The notes under the pieces: model-generated | The model's input: the letters and a program-made list of their open reading frames with translations, nothing else | What the model was told of the DNA's origin: nothing | Databases searched by the model: none | Assembly: GCF_040939455.1 (NCBI RefSeq) | Contig: NC_134108.1 | Span: forward strand, 81,760,001 to 81,824,000 | Length of the DNA: 64,000 nt | Direction: 5' to 3' | Source: Microcebus murinus | Lineage: Eukaryota > Chordata > Mammalia > Primates > Cheirogaleidae | Made by a program: the position numbers and the translations under genes | Shown here: positions 36,040 to 49,283 of the stretch, piece by piece | Numbering within the stretch: position 1 is the stretch's first letter | How the letters are laid out: every line of letters begins with the position of its first letter

Positions 36040-37200
36040 CACTAGCTAACTTCATGAAAAAGAACAGGGCTGCTTGGAGAAATGGCTGATTCTAGGACTA
36101 TGGATGGGAAAATACATAATAAGCTTGGGACATCTTATGCCAGAAAGCAAGAAGTGCTCAGAGAATAAATAGTAAGGGCATAATAAAAGGAACCAGCTTG
36201 TAGGGGTTCCCACTGCCTAAATCTGGGACCAGTTAAGTATCAAAATAATGATAGTAATAGATGATAACTCATTGAATAAAATAATCTATGAATCCATATT
36301 GATAAATATATAAGTAAATGGTACAGAAGAGAAAGCTCTTCCCTATGGTAGAATTCCAACAGATAAATATAGAAGGAATGACAGAATTAGAAGATCAACA
36401 TTTGGCAAGCACTACATATTGTTTCTGGCAAGAGGCGTCAGTGGATACTAAAATTAGAAGGTAAAAGTTTGGTGAGAACAGGATTTTGCATATTCTCAAA
36501 GTATCTCACTACAAAACGTATTAACTGCAAAGGGGAAAATAGTAATTTTACAGTGAAGAAACCTTCCTGAAACCAGGTTAACTGCATGATCAAACTTAAG
36601 CTCCTTCCTAACAGGGCAAATAGACGTGATTGTGCCAACTGATACAGTGCATTCAGAGGGGCTTAATAACCAGAATGGCTTCTCTGTCGTTTTCTTCCAA
36701 AAAAGCATAATCTGAATATAAACATGAGAAAATAGACAATGCAAATTGAAGAACATTCTACAAAATAGCTGCCTTTGACTTCAAAATGTAACAAAGCAAT
36801 TAGAACTTGTTCAAGACTATAGGATAGTAATGAGACATAAGCAATGTGTGATCCTAGATTGTATTTTGGACTAGAAAAAATTTTTTTCTTCTGTAAAGGA
36901 CATTAGTGGATCAATTGAAATTTGAGTATGGCCTTTAGATTATATAATAGTGTTGTATCAATATTAATTTCCTGAACTGTGATTATGTGAAAATATCTTT
37001 GTTTTTTAAGACATAGATTTTTAAAGTATTTTACCTGTCACTTATTCTCAAACAGTTCAGCTACATATAAAAAGAGAAAATGATAAAGCAAGGTAAAATG
37101 TTAACATTTAAAGAATCTGGGTAAAGAGTATACTAGAATTCTTTGTACTGTTTTTGCATATGTCTGTTATTACATCAAAATTAAAAATATTTAAAGTTTA
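36040..37200 (+). repeat. old L1 3' UTR, sense
   Basis: The 3' portion ('ttgtatcaatattaatttcctg', 'gaatctgggtaaagagtat', 'gaattctttgtactgttttt') is the usual end of ancient L1M elements; the upstream part is less clear. Confidence 0.5.
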
Positions 37201-37839
37201 ACTTATATTAGGTCTCCCCCACCCTACCTCCCAGAATTTTGACTCTATTCTTACCTATTTCCTTTCTTCAATGTCAAGTTTTATAAAAATCTTTTTTATC
37301 AAAGTAATGTTGAACTAAAGAAATTGCTTCTAATAGATAATAGGGAAAATTATAACCATGATCAAGAACTGAGTGATATTACATTGACAAATAAAAATGA
37401 GAATGTTTGCAACTTGGAAAATAATACTTTATAGCCAAATCTGAATACTATTGATCTTCTGACATTTTTGAAAACTTTATGAACTAGGGCACTTACAACA
37501 TGTAAAGGAATATTATTCAGTTCATAGACTCGTAACTCCTGATATAATGTCCTATCAAGATTTGATGATGAAAACCATGTGTCTTATTTTATCTATGAGG
37601 AAAGCCTTGAAGATTAATTGCTTGCTACTTAAATTTGAATTAGGGGCCCAGGACCTACTGCCACTCATTGTGTAGAACTGGACATGGAAAATAAAATGGC
37701 CTCTGGAGAGAAGAAAGTTGAGTTTGGGTTAAAACTTAAATCTAGTTATTCATTCTTAAATTCTCTTTTTCAACACTTAACATGGGTTGACTTGGCAGCC
37801 TTTGGTCATAGTCATTTAATATTCTGGATAACTTTTCTA

Positions 37840-37985
37840 AGACTTTCATGTTTATAAAAATTACCCGAGAATCTTATTAAAATAAAGATTCTAATTTAGT
37901 TAGCATGAGGGAGGTCCCCAAATTCTGTATTTCTAGCAAGGTCCCAGGTGATACTGATGCTGCTAATCCATGACTACACCTTAAA
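37840..37985 (-). mobile_element. MER5A-type hAT element, antisense
   Basis: 'gaatcttattaaaataaag', 'ttctgtatttctagcaagg', 'cccaggtgatactgatgc' are antisense MER5A. Confidence 0.6.
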
Positions 37986-38384
37986 TAATAATTTAAGCAC
38001 TTTTAAAGTGCTTTTTTTGTTTCCTGTCCTCATTGTTAATAATGGCCATTGCTCTTGACAGCAAAAGGAAGCAATATAGGTATTTTATTTAAGGCAACAT
38101 AAATAATAAAATACAATAGTAATCATTTTGTATTTCACATTTATAACTTTACTTTCTACTCCTTGTTACATTTCTGGATAGACAAACATTATTTTATGGA
38201 TATATGCAATTCACCAGTGAGACCTTATAGGAGGTGTATCGTTTTAAAAAAATGACCCTATGTTATTTCTTTCCATACTGCTTTGAAATTTTGTTTTACT
38301 TTGTCACAAAGCATTGAATTCTAGGAGTAGAGATTCATTTGAGTTAATAATGGTTTGGCAATGAGTTTTAAAATGCAACACCAA

Positions 38385-39580
38385 AAGCACTATGCTTGAA
38401 AGAAAAAAATAAGTTGGACTTTATTAATATTAAAAACGTCTGCTTTGTGAAAGACACTGTTAAAAGAATGATAAGACAAACAACAGATTGGTAAAAAGTA
38501 TTTGCAGAATGTGTATCTGATAAAGTACTTGTCTGTGAAATATACAAAGAATTCTTAAAACACATCAATAAAAAAAAGCCATCTAATTAAAAAATAGGCC
38601 AAAAGTTCTAAACAGACACTTCATAAAAGAAAATACACAGATGGCAAATAAGCATATGAAAAAATATTCAACATTATATGTCATTAGGAATTGCAAGTTA
38701 AAACAATCATGAGGTACCACTTCACATCTATTAGAATGGCTAAACTTTCAAAAGAAAATCTGACAGTACCAAATGCTAGCAAAGATATAAAGCAACAGGA
38801 ACTCATTCATTGTTGATTGGAATGCAAAATGGTACTGCCATTTTGGAAGACAGTTTGGCAGTTTCTTACAAAGCTAAACATAGTCATTCCGTAGGATCCG
38901 GAAATTGTAGTCCTAGCTATTTACCCAATTGGGTTGAAAAGTTATGTCCACACAAAAACTTGTACATGGATGTTTATAGCAGCTTTATGTATAATTTTTA
39001 AAATTTGGAAGCAACAAAGATGTCTTTTAGTAAATGAATGGATAAATAAGCTGTTGTATATCCATACAATGTGGTGTTATTCAGTGATTAAATGAATTGT
39101 CAATTTATAAATAGAACCAGAGGAAACCTTAAATACATGTTGATAAGCAAAAGAAGAAAGTCTGGAAAGTTTACATACTGTATAATTCCAACAATTTGAT
39201 ATTCTGGAAAAGGGAAAACTATAGAAGCAATATAAAGGTCAGTGGCTGTCAGGAGTTTGGGGTGAGGTAGGGTAGGATAAATAAGATTTTAGGCCAGTGA
39301 AACTATTCTGTATGATACTCTACTGGTGAATACATGACATTACCATTTTTAAAAACTCATACAACTATACAACACAAAGAATGAACCTTATTGTTAACTG
39401 TGGACTTTAGTTAATGCATCATTATTGTTTTATCAGTTATCACAAATGTTCCACACTAATGCAAGATGTTAATAATAGAGGAAACTGTGTAAGGAAGAAG
39501 GATATATAAGAACTTCTATAACTGTTTCCTTAATTTTTCTATAAATCTAAAAATGTTTTAAAAAGTAAAGTCTATGAAAT
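38385..39580 (+). repeat. old L1 3' end, sense
   Basis: Typical sense L1M 3' text: 'gaggtaccacttcacatcta', 'attagaatggctaaac', 'tgtccacacaaaaacttgta' and 'ccatacaatgtggtgttatt'. Confidence 0.8.
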
Positions 39581-40242
39581 TTTCAAAAACTTTTTTTTTA
39601 GTTTGTTACACTGTTGCTTCTAATAATCACATAGTAAAAACAACCAGTGTCCATCAATAGGAGAGTGGCTTAAGGAAATGTTACCCCGGTATTAAGAAGT
39701 ATGATAGTATACAGCCACTAATGTGAATGGAAGCTGTGTGTATTTCTATAAAAAGAAATCATATCTTGAACAAACATTTAAAATTTTGATTAAGATGTGT
39801 TGTATTTTAACTAAAACTAATGTCCAGGTTGCAAATATTGTGTATGGTGAATACTCACACCCACACCAGCATTATACCACTTCTGGAGGAATTCATAGGA
39901 AACTATTGTCAGTTTTAAGTTCAACTGGGAACTAATGGTTAGAAATGCGACTTACCTTTTAATATTTTTAGCCAAGCTTTGTTCTCAATTTTAAATTCTA
40001 GTTGTTTTTAAATGTGCCTTTCTACCCATGACAGTGTACTTTTTTCTGTATTGAGGCCTATACCCCAACTTCTGACATTTCCTGTCTCCATTGAGTCCCC
40101 TTTGTTTTATTCAAGCTAGCCTTACCATTTCATATGTATGTTTGTCTATATACTTTCTCACCAGATTATTGAAATCCAACCAAACTGTTTTCTATCTCTC
40201 TGGGTTTTTTTTTCTGCTTACGCATTTAACAGATTATGTTCA
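39581..40242. other. intron 9, mostly unassigned
   Basis: A weak L1-like sense piece ('gtccatcaataggagagtgg') at ~39640-39740; otherwise nothing recognised. Confidence 0.35.
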
Positions 40243-40620
40243 ATATATTTGTCTTAGCTTGGGCTGCTACAAAAAAAAAAAAATTCTGTAGACTGGGTAG
40301 CTTAAACAACAGACATTTATTTCTCACAGTTCTGGAGGCTGGAAAGTTTAAGATCAAGTTGCTGGCAGATTTAGTTCCTGGGAGCTCCCTCTTCCTGGCA
40401 CGCAGATTGCTGCCTTCTTGCTGTGTCTTTATGTGGTTGAGAGCAAGTGAGCTCTGGTATCTCCAATGAGGATACTAGTTCCATCATCAAGGCCTCATCT
40501 TTGCAACTTCATCTAATCTAACTACCTCCCAAAGGCGCCATCTCCAAAAGTATCACATTGGGAGTTAGGGCTTTAACATAAGAATTTTGAGGGGCCACAA
40601 ACATTCAATCTGTGACAATA
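40243..40620 (-). repeat. MLT1-type LTR, solo, antisense
   Basis: 'agcttgggctgctac', 'tagactgggtagcttaaac', 'ttatttctcacagttctgga' and 'acctcccaaaggcgccat' match antisense MLT1, with a 13-A run at 40271-40283. Confidence 0.75.
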
Positions 40621-41206
40621 TGGGTTCAGAATTCATTAGCCAAAATCCTTGGGTCAGATATAAAATCCAGGATTTTTTATTTTTTAGAATAGGTGTGTAC
40701 ATTATATATTAAATAACACCCCTTGAATGATCCAGAGTATCAGCCCTCATACCTTCTTTCAAACACATTAATAGTTCTGCAGTGAATATAAGAATTTTCA
40801 CAGTAAGTGGGTTAAATACTTCGAAAAGCCTCATGTTAATTTAGGCCAGATTTAATCAAGAAATGAGTTAGAAAAAATTTGATTTTTAGAACATTTTAGA
40901 TTTCAGAATTATGAATAAGTGGTTATGGACCTATATAACTTATTTTTTTCATTGAGATATAACTCACATACCATAAAATTCACCCTTTAAAAGTGTACAA
41001 TGGGGTGATTTTTAGTATATTCACAAGGTGTTCTATAACTGTTACTGTCTAATTCCAGAACATTTTCTTTACTTCAAAAAGAAGCCTTATACCCATTAGC
41101 AGTCTGCCCCATTCCCCCAGTCCCTGGCAACCACTGATATTTCTATCTCTATGGAGTTGTCGATTATGGACAGTTATATAAATGGAGTCATTCAATATGT
41201 GGTATT

Positions 41207-41489
41207 TTTGGCTGGTATTGGTGGCTCATGCCTGTAATTTTAGCACTCTGGGAGGCCAAAGCAGGAGGATTGCTTGAGCTCAGGAGTTCAAGATCAGCCT
41301 GAGCAAGACCCTGTCTCTACTAAAAATAGAAAAATTAGCCAGGTGTTGTGGTGCACCTATAGTCCCAGCTACTCAAGAGACTGAAGCAGAAGAATCCTTG
41401 AGCCCAGGAGTTTTGAGTTTGCAGTGAGTTATGATGACACCACTGCACTCTACCTGAGGAGAAATAAATAAATAAATAAATAAAATAAA
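41207..41489 (+). mobile_element. AluJ-like SINE, sense
   Basis: 'ggctggtattggtggctcatg' to 'ccactgcactctacctgagg' followed by an AAAT-repeat tail. Short matching flanks 'caatatgtggtatttt' and 'caatatggtatttt' fit a diverged target duplication. Confidence 0.9.
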
Positions 41490-41671
41490 AACAATATGGT
41501 ATTTTGTGTCTGGATTCTTTCACTTAGCATAAATGGTTTTAAAGATTCATTCATGTACATTTAGCTTTACTTCATCCGTTTTTATGTCAGAATTATATTA
41601 CATTGTATGGATAACGCCACATTTTGTTTAGTCATTCATCAGTTGTTGGGCATTTGAGTTGTTTTTATAAT

Positions 41672-41998
41672 TTTTGTGTGTGTGTGAGACAGCGTCTCAC
41701 TCTGTTCCGGGCTAGAATGCCATGACGTCAGCCTAGCTCACAGCAATTTCAAACTCCTGGGCTCAAGCAATCCTTCTGCCTCAGCCTCCAAAGTAGCTGG
41801 GACTACAGGCATGTGCCACCATGCCCGGCTAATTTTTTCTATATATTTTTAGTTGGCCAATCAGTTTATTTCTATTTTTAGTAGAGACGGGGTCTCGCTC
41901 TTGCTTGGGCTGGTTTTGATCTCCTGACCTTGAGCGATCCAACCGGCTCGGCCTCCCAGAGTGCTAGGATTACAGGCATGAGCCACCGTGCCTGGCCA
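41672..41998 (-). mobile_element. lemur-type Alu, antisense
   Basis: GT-rich degenerate tail, 'gagacagcgtctcactctg' to 'caggcatgagccaccgtgcc', with the middle insertion 'ctatatatttttagttggcc' diagnostic of strepsirrhine copies. Confidence 0.92.
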
Positions 41999-44900
41999 TA
42001 ATACTTTTTAATATTATAAATATTGGTGCTATGAACATTTGTATGCAAGTTTTTGTGTGGATATATGTTTTCAGTTCTGTTTTGTATATATCAAAGACTG
42101 GGATTGATAAGTCATATAGTAACTCAACTTTTTAAGAAATTGTCAAGCTGTTTTCCAAAGTATCTGTACATTTTATGTTCACACTAGAACTGTATGAGGG
42201 TTCCAATTTCTCCATATCCTCATCAACACTTGTTGATTTTGTTTGTTTGTTTGTTTATGGATAAGCTAGCCTGTAGACATCCTAGTGAGTATCAGGTAGT
42301 ACCTTATTGCGGGTTTGATTTATATTTCCCTAATGAGATATTGAGCATCTTTTCAGGTGCTTATTGGCCATTTATATATTTTCTTTAAAGAAATGTCCAT
42401 TCAAATTCTTTGTCCATTTTTATATTGGGCTGTCTTTTTGTTATTGAAGTATAGGAGTGTTTATATTCATGAAACAAATACTTTCTCCCATTCAATGGGT
42501 TGTATTTTTTACTTTCTTGATAGTATCCTTTGAAACAAAAATGTTTTTAATTTTGATGAAGTTTAATTTATCCATTTTTCTTTTGTTGTTTGTGCTTTAG
42601 GTGTCTTATCTAGAAAATCATACTTAATCCAAGGTCATGGATAGTTATACCTATGTTTTCTACTAAGGATTTTATAGTTTTAGCTCTTACATTTAGGTCT
42701 TTGATCCATTGTAAATTGATTTTTGTATATGGTATGAGGTAGAGATCCAGCTACTTTTTCATGTGGATAGCTACTTGTTCCAGCACCATTTGTTGACAAG
42801 ACTGTCTTTCCCCATTGAATTTTCTTGGAATCTTTATCAGAAATAAATTGACTATGTATGGTTTTATTTCTGGTATCAATCCTGTTTCATTGAGCTACAT
42901 GTCTATTCTAATGCCAGTACTGTGTAGGCTCATTTACTATAGCTTTTAGTGAGTTTTGAAATTGGTAAGTGTGAGTCCTCTAACTGTATTTTTTTTTTCA
43001 AGATCGTTTTGACTATTCTTGGTCCTTTGCATTTCCATATAAATTTTAGAATCAGCTTGCTAATTTCTGCAAAGAAGTCAATTGGGAATTTGATAGAAAT
43101 TGCATTGACTTTGTAGATTAAGGAGTATTGCCATCTTGAAATTATTAAGTCTGATTCATGAATGTGGATATCTATTTATTCAAGTCTTTTATTTCTTTCA
43201 ACTATATTTTGAAGTTTTCTATGTACAGTTCTTATACTTCTTTGGTTAAATGTATTTATTCATTTTGATGCTGTTGTAAATGGAATTGTTTTCGTAATTT
43301 TATCTTGGACTGTTCATTTTAGTGTATAGAATGTAACTGATTTTGTGTATTGATCTTGTATCCTTATAATCTTGCTAAATTCATGTATTTGCTCTAATTG
43401 TTTTATTGTATTTTTAGGATTTTCTATATATAAGATGATATCATATGGAAATAGATACAGTGGCGTTTTGTTTTTGTTTTTGTCTTTCCAATATGGATAC
43501 CTTTTCTTTCTTTCTAGCCTAAATGTCCAGGGTAGATCCTCTATTATAGTGTTGAATAGTACTAACAAGATTGGACATGTTTGCCTTGTTTCTGATCTTA
43601 GTAGGAAAGCTCTTAGTTTTTCATCATTACACATGGTATTAACCGTGGAAGCTTTGTAGATGCCCTTTAACAGGTTGAAGAATTTCCCATCTATTTCTAG
43701 TTTTAGTATTTTTATCATTAAAGTATCTTAGCTTTCATCAGTTTTTTTATTCCTGCATCTATTAAGATGATCATGTGATTTTGTTCTTATTGTTCTTTGT
43801 TCTTTAATATGGTTTATTGTATTGATTGATTTTCATGTTTGACCAAGCTTGCTGTCCTGGGATAAATCCCATTGCTCATGGTGTGTAATTCTTTTTACAT
43901 GTTGCTTGATTTATTGTGCTAGTATTTTGTTCAGGACTTAGGCAGGTATTTTCATCAAGGATAAAGGGATATTGATCTGTCGTTTTCCTTTCTTGTGATG
44001 TGTTTGTCTGGTTTTGGTATCAGGATAATACTTGTGTCACAGAGTGAGTTCAGAAGTATTCCTTTTCCTCCTCTTTTTTTTTTTTTAAGTTTGCAAAGGA
44101 TTTGTGCTAATTCCTCTTTAAACCTGTGGTAAAATTCACTAGTAAAGCCATCTTGTCCTGGAGTTTTGTTGTGGGAAGTTTTTTGATAACTTAATTCAGT
44201 CCCTTTACTCAGTATAGGTCTCTCTAGATTTATTTTCTTCTTGAGTCAGTTTTGATAGTATGAGTCTTTCTAAGAATGTCTGTTTCATCAAGCTTTATCT
44301 AATTTCTTTTGCCACTTTCTCAGGTTTCCATGGTTTCTGATGGGAAATGAGGATCATTTTTACATGAGTCTCTTCCCTCTTGCTGCTTTCAAAATCTCTT
44401 TGGCTTCTTTTTCTTTTTCTTTTCAGTTTTTGATGTGCACAAGTGTGGGTGTCTTTGAGTTTATTCTACTTGAAGTTTATAGAGTTTCTCAGATATGCAG
44501 ATTAATGCTTTTCATCAAATTTTGAAAGTTTTTGGCCAGTAATTTTCAAATATTCTTTCATATCTCTTTCCTTTCTCTTTCTTGGACTCCCATTATGCTT
44601 ATGTTGGTATGCTTTATGGTGTCTCACTTGTCTCTGAGGCTCTGATCACTTTTCTTTATCATTTTTTCTTTCTGTTACTCAGATCAGATTATTTCAATTG
44701 ATTTCTCTGCAAGTTTGCTAACTTTTCTTCTGCCTTCTCAAATCTGTTGTTTAGTCCTTCTAATGAATGTTTTATTTCAATTATTTTTATCTTCAGAATT
44801 TTGATTAACTTTTTAAATAATTTTATCTCTTTGTTGTTATTCTCTATTTGGTGAGACATCATTCTCATAATTTTCTTTCTTTCTTAAGATACAGCTTTTT

Positions 44901-45180
44901 AAAAGTTCTTTGAACATATTTAAAATAGCAAATTTTCAGTTTTTGTCTATAAGTCCAATGTCTGGGCTTCCTCAATTGCCTATTAAATGGGTTTTTTCAC
45001 CCTCTCTATATTGGCCATACTTTCTGATTTCAACACTCAGGCAGGCACTTCATACCTCAGGCCTTCATTTCCTGTTTGTGCAGAGCCTCAGGGTCAGCCC
45101 AAGTTGGGAGTTTAAGTCTTCTTTTATCTTTCCTAATCATCCACACGGCCCTGGGCAAGCATAGGACCTTCCTAGATTCC

Positions 45181-47148
45181 CAGGAATATATTAGAAATTT
45201 TCAAAGCCCCTCTGAACATCTCATTCCCTGGGTTTGTTTCCTTCCTTCCCTTCTTTCTTCCCTTCTTCCTTTCCTTTCCTTTTTTCTGTTAAGCTTTTTG
45301 GTTAGTTAATTTTTATCCATCCTCCATTGGCTCTGTAGTCATGAAGTTTATTGATTGCTTGTAATTTTTTTTTTGACAAATAATCCTGGAAAATGGCTTT
45401 TTATACTGTTAACTCCAATTAAAGTCAAATATGGACAGCCTTGCAAGTGTAATCTTCCACAGAAGAACCAGGAAGGTAAAATAATGGCAATTCTCAGGGA
45501 ATGAGACTTTAAAAGAGCTCAGCTCCTTTTTGCTTCCTTAGGTTACTGTTAGTGTTAGGCTGCTGACTTTTACAGGCTATTTTTCAAGGGTACCACAGCA
45601 CTAGAGAGGAGAAATAGGATTAGAGCTTATTAAAATGTCACAATGCTTTTTGTTCTTACTGAGATTCAGCCACTTTTCTTGAATAAATACTCCTAGATTG
45701 CTAAATGCTTTAAGGTCAGTTTCCAAAGTGTTAAAAAACTTGATTTTGACGATTTGTGCCAGTTTTCTTATTGCTTTTATGAAGGAGAAAATTTTTAGAA
45801 GTTTTACTCTGCTGTTTTCACTGATGTCACCTTTATATTTTAATTTTTATATCAAAATTGAGGTCATAACTAACGTATAACACATAGCATTTGGATCAAC
45901 TCAATGTGCTCACTGACATTATAAATACTAATTTAAGTTCTTATATTTAAATTGTATACTTTTTTTGGTCTCTATAAAATGTTTATCCTTTTTACATTTA
46001 GTCTGTGTTCTGGTAAGTCACTGATTAAACAGTCTAACTCTGGGTCATTCATTCCAACAGATTTGGAAGATAGCTAACAATAATTTTTTACTTTTCTTTT
46101 TTTCCAAAATGAACATCAAGGGAAGGGAATCTTAATCTCAAGTGCTATTTCTATGTAATGTTCTTCTACTACTAATTGGCATCTGGCAGTTATACAGCCT
46201 CATGCTACATGCTATTTATTGCTAACAAGCTATTAGGAAGGAATATGTTTCACTTGTGGATCCACAGTATAATTGATACTGCCTTCTAGTTAGTCACCTA
46301 GGTATCAGTATAGGTGCCTGAATCTAGTAGAAAAATAATGTGTAACTCCTTTATGCCCTCTACTAATGAACATTTGTTACTATAAAGGAATCACTTTAAA
46401 GTTCTTTAGCAATGAAACCCTTTTTAAATTATGAATTATGATGTGAAATCCCAATATGAAAAATAGATACATGCAGTGTTACTCTATTTCAAGAGGTGAC
46501 TGTAGGCTTTGTAGTCTCTTCTTGTTGCCAACTATCTTCTTCCCTAGGATTCCCACAAGCACTTTGTCAGAACTGAGGAACTCTCCAGATTACAGGTTTA
46601 AAATCACTTCCAAAAATCATCTTTATATGCTAAGTAGGTTGTGTTGTTATTTTTACTTCCTTTATCTCCTCAGTATTCTAAAATTTACTTCAGCAATCAT
46701 GTTAAATGAGATTAAAAATCTCCCTAACATTCATGATTTTATTCATCCATTTTTACCAATTTCAGTCAAATAAGAAGCCCAAAACACTTAGCTGAGCTTA
46801 TCAGGGCTCCTCTTTTTGCTCTGGCCATGCCCACTCTTTAGCCTAATTGTTCCTAGAACTTGGGGAAGAAAGAGGAAAAAAGAGCCTAGGTTTTTGCCAG
46901 CATAGATTTAACTTCTTTTATATTATGAAGCTATTCATTAGAGACCCAGTTCTAATATTTTTCTTCCTTTTTTTTCTACCATCCCTAATATAGAGTTCAT
47001 ACAGTAGGAAGAAATGCATTCCACTATTTATAATACTTAACACATTTTTCCACAGAAACATTAATTTACATGACAGATTTTTCAGTGCTATTTGTACTGT
47101 GTTTCAGGAATTGTATCACTTGTATAGACTTTTCTAGGTTGTGATATG
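45181..47148. other. intron 9, mostly unassigned
   Basis: Contains a CTTC-rich low-complexity patch at ~45238-45292. A stretch at 45400-45610 may be the diverged 5' continuation of the antisense L1. No gene seen. Confidence 0.35.
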
Positions 47149-47149
47149 A

Positions 47150-47206
47150 TTTCTTTCCTTCCCTCACTCCCTCCCTCCTTCCCACTTCCTCTCTCTCTCT
47201 CTCTTT

Positions 47207-47254
<48 letters not shown>

Positions 47255-47264
47255 TACACACACC
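47150..47264. repeat. compound CCTT/CT/(GT)n microsatellite
   Basis: Pyrimidine-rich CCTT/CT run, then about 20 GT units (to 47250), then 'tacgtacacacacc'. The 90-codon minus-strand open frame across it is a repeat artefact. Confidence 0.95.
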
Positions 47265-47712
47265 CCAGAGAGAAAGATTACTTCTAAGGGAAAATGTTCC
47301 AAATTGCCTATTTTAACTAACAAGATAATATAACCCAATGAGTTTCATGGTTTTGTTTTGTGTGTATGTGTGGTAGTGTTAATGTACTTTTTAGTAAATG
47401 TTAAAGTTTATATTTGAGTGCAATAGAATAAAAACCTTGTATTTAATCTAACAAAGTTTCATTTGTTTCCTTGTTAGTGAAGACTTTTCAGATGCTTTGT
47501 CTCTTTAGTGTACATGTTGCCAAGTAGTCTCATAATGAAAATTCAGGTACAAATATGAAATGTATCTAAATGTATACTAAATTAAAATGCATATTGGATC
47601 ATTTTAGTTAAATCATTGTCATATTCTAGCAACTCATACTGAATGTAATGGTTTTGTGCTTTTACTACCAACTTTTAGAACTATATTTTAATGAATGTAT
47701 TTTTGCTTTTAG

Positions 47713-47777
47713 ATCATTTGGGGAATATTTTTCATCTTTGTTGCATTGCTGTTTGTAATTTCTCTCTTCTTGTCAAA
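47713..47777 (+). CDS. LMBRD1: LMBRD1 exon 10 (residues ~306-327)
   Basis: A 65-bp exon after 'tttgctttt ag' and before 'gtaagt'. It reads IIWGIFFIFVALLFVISLFL then S and the first two bases of Asn327. This is almost exactly membrane segment 6. An 18.6-kb intron precedes it, and a short 356-bp intron follows. Confidence 0.95.
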
Positions 47778-48133
47778 GTAAGTATAATAGACACATTTTC
47801 TAAATCACTTATACAAATCCTGTAATATTATACATTTTTTGGTGTTAGATTCCATTAGTGTAGCCTATTCATCTTAAGTAGCTATTTCACTTGAAGTGTT
47901 CTACTGTAGCATTAACTCAAGGAATGGCTAACAGGGCCAGTAATAGACAGTATTTCTTTATTTTCTATCAATTGAATAATACCTGTGAGATATTTAAGTG
48001 AGGTTTAATTTGTTATCCATGGTTTTCTTTGACTCAAATGAATTTGCATGCTTAAGTTATGATGACATTCTTTCTAAATTAAAACTGTGATAGTGTAACA
48101 TAAATTTCATTCTTTATAAATTTTTCATTTTAG

Positions 48134-48236
48134 TTTAGATAAAGCTCTTCATTCAGCTGGAATAGATTCTGGTTTCATAATTTTTGGAGCTAACCTGAGT
48201 AATCCACTGAATATGCTTTTGCCTTTGCTACAAACG
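48134..48236 (+). CDS. LMBRD1: LMBRD1 exon 11 (residues ~327-361)
   Basis: A 103-bp exon with acceptor 'cattttag' and donor 'gtaagt'. One base completes Asn327, then LDKALHSAGIDSGFIIFG and NLSNPLNMLLPLLQT follow. The Leu in NPLN corresponds to human Leu352, the codon hit by the common cblF deletion c.1056delG (known from human genetics). Here that codon is an intact ctg. The exon spans a lumenal turn and the start of membrane segment 7. Confidence 0.95.
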
Positions 48237-48795
48237 GTAAGTAAAATATCAGTCATTCTATACTATAGCAAACATTCCGTTGCACGTAAAATTATTATGC
48301 TGCAAGCCTGTTAATACTCTGATATATGCTTGTGCCCTTTGATACTTTAATTTTTTATTTGCATATAATTTCCACTTTGACATGTTGCTTTAAAGGTTAT
48401 TATATTCATATATTGCTAGATTTTTATACATAATTTGACTTGGGATACATTATATAGTATAAGGTAAATTTTTTCAAGTAATTTTTGTTTTTCATTTTTA
48501 AAAAAGTCTTTTACATATAAATGTAATTTTTAGTTGAATTTGTTTTAGGATTTTTTTTAGGATAATGGTACCAACTATTAAATGATTTGGTAATAGTTTG
48601 GTACTAGTTTGTTTTTTTGAGGGTTTTTTTTTTTTTTTTTTTTTTGGCTTTGGTTTGGTACTATCATAACAACCCAATCTAAATTGTGATTATTTTTAAC
48701 CTTTGCCAAATATGAATAATGTTATCAGGTAATGTTTTGTAACTTCTAGAGCCCTTATAATTTGTATGTTAAATTTAATTTCATCTTTTTTTTAG

Positions 48796-48900
48796 GTTTT
48801 TCCTCTTGATTATATTCTTATAACAATTATTATTATGTACTTTATTTTTACTTCAATGGCGGGAATTCGAAATATTGGCATATGGTTCTTTTGGATTAGA
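48796..48900 (+). CDS. LMBRD1: LMBRD1 exon 12 (residues ~362-396)
   Basis: A 105-bp exon (35 codons, phase 0) with acceptor 'ttttttttag' and donor 'gtaagt'. It reads VFPLDYILITIIIMYFIFTS, then MAGIRNIGIWFFWIR: an Ile-rich membrane segment 7 followed by a conserved aromatic loop. The upstream intron is only 559 bp and contains a poly-T run near 48626-48646. Confidence 0.95.
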
Positions 48901-49077
48901 GTAAGTATACACTATAATATAATTTGATTTTTTTCTCATCATTTGGTGCATAATCACCATATTACAAATTATCTTAGATTTAGAATATAGAAATTATGAG
49001 TATCTTTATACAAAATGTGAGGGTAATATTAGCTTTTTCTCACTTCATGTGAATATAAAAGTGCTTTTTTTCTAGAT

Positions 49078-49283
49078 CAGTGGTTCTTTAAACAGGGGCA
49101 GTTTTGTTCTCCTGTAAAACATTTGATAATATCTAGAGATATTTTTAGTTGTTATAAGTAGGAGGTGCTACTGGCATCTAGTGGATATGGGCAACAGGTG
49201 CTGCAAAACATCCTATAGTGTACAGAGCAAAGACTTATCCAGCCCAAAATGTCAATAGTGCCGTGGTTAAGAAACCCTGGTGC
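49078..49283 (+). mobile_element. MER20-type hAT element
   Basis: 'cagtggttctttaaacagggg', 'ggtgctactggcatctagtgg', 'aacatcctatagtgtacag' and 'ccaaaatgtcaatagtgccg' match MER20. MER20 copies can act as regulatory elements in placental mammals, but nothing here shows activity. Confidence 0.75.

Larger units (their letters stand above)
40935..45180 (-). repeat. long old L1, antisense, carrying two Alus
   Basis: Antisense L1 from 3' UTR (40935, 'gagatataactcacatacc') through ORF2. On the minus strand 43314-43718 keeps part of the reverse transcriptase (KGIYKASTVNTM, LRSETRQTCPIL, DIILYIENPKNTIKQLEQIHEFSK), with the catalytic F-A-D-D box decayed to F-P-Y-D. From ~44340 to 45180 the text resembles the ORF1/5' part of L1M or HAL1, so either the element is internally deleted or two elements abut. 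Alus interrupt it at 41207 and 41672. Confidence 0.75.

Noticed and set aside
43314..43718. 134-codon minus-strand frame as a gene
   Set aside because: It is a decayed L1 reverse transcriptase fragment; the catalytic box has lost both required residues' context.
47066..47338. 90-codon frame rich in Thr-His and Arg-Glu
   Set aside because: Translation of the GT and CT microsatellite.
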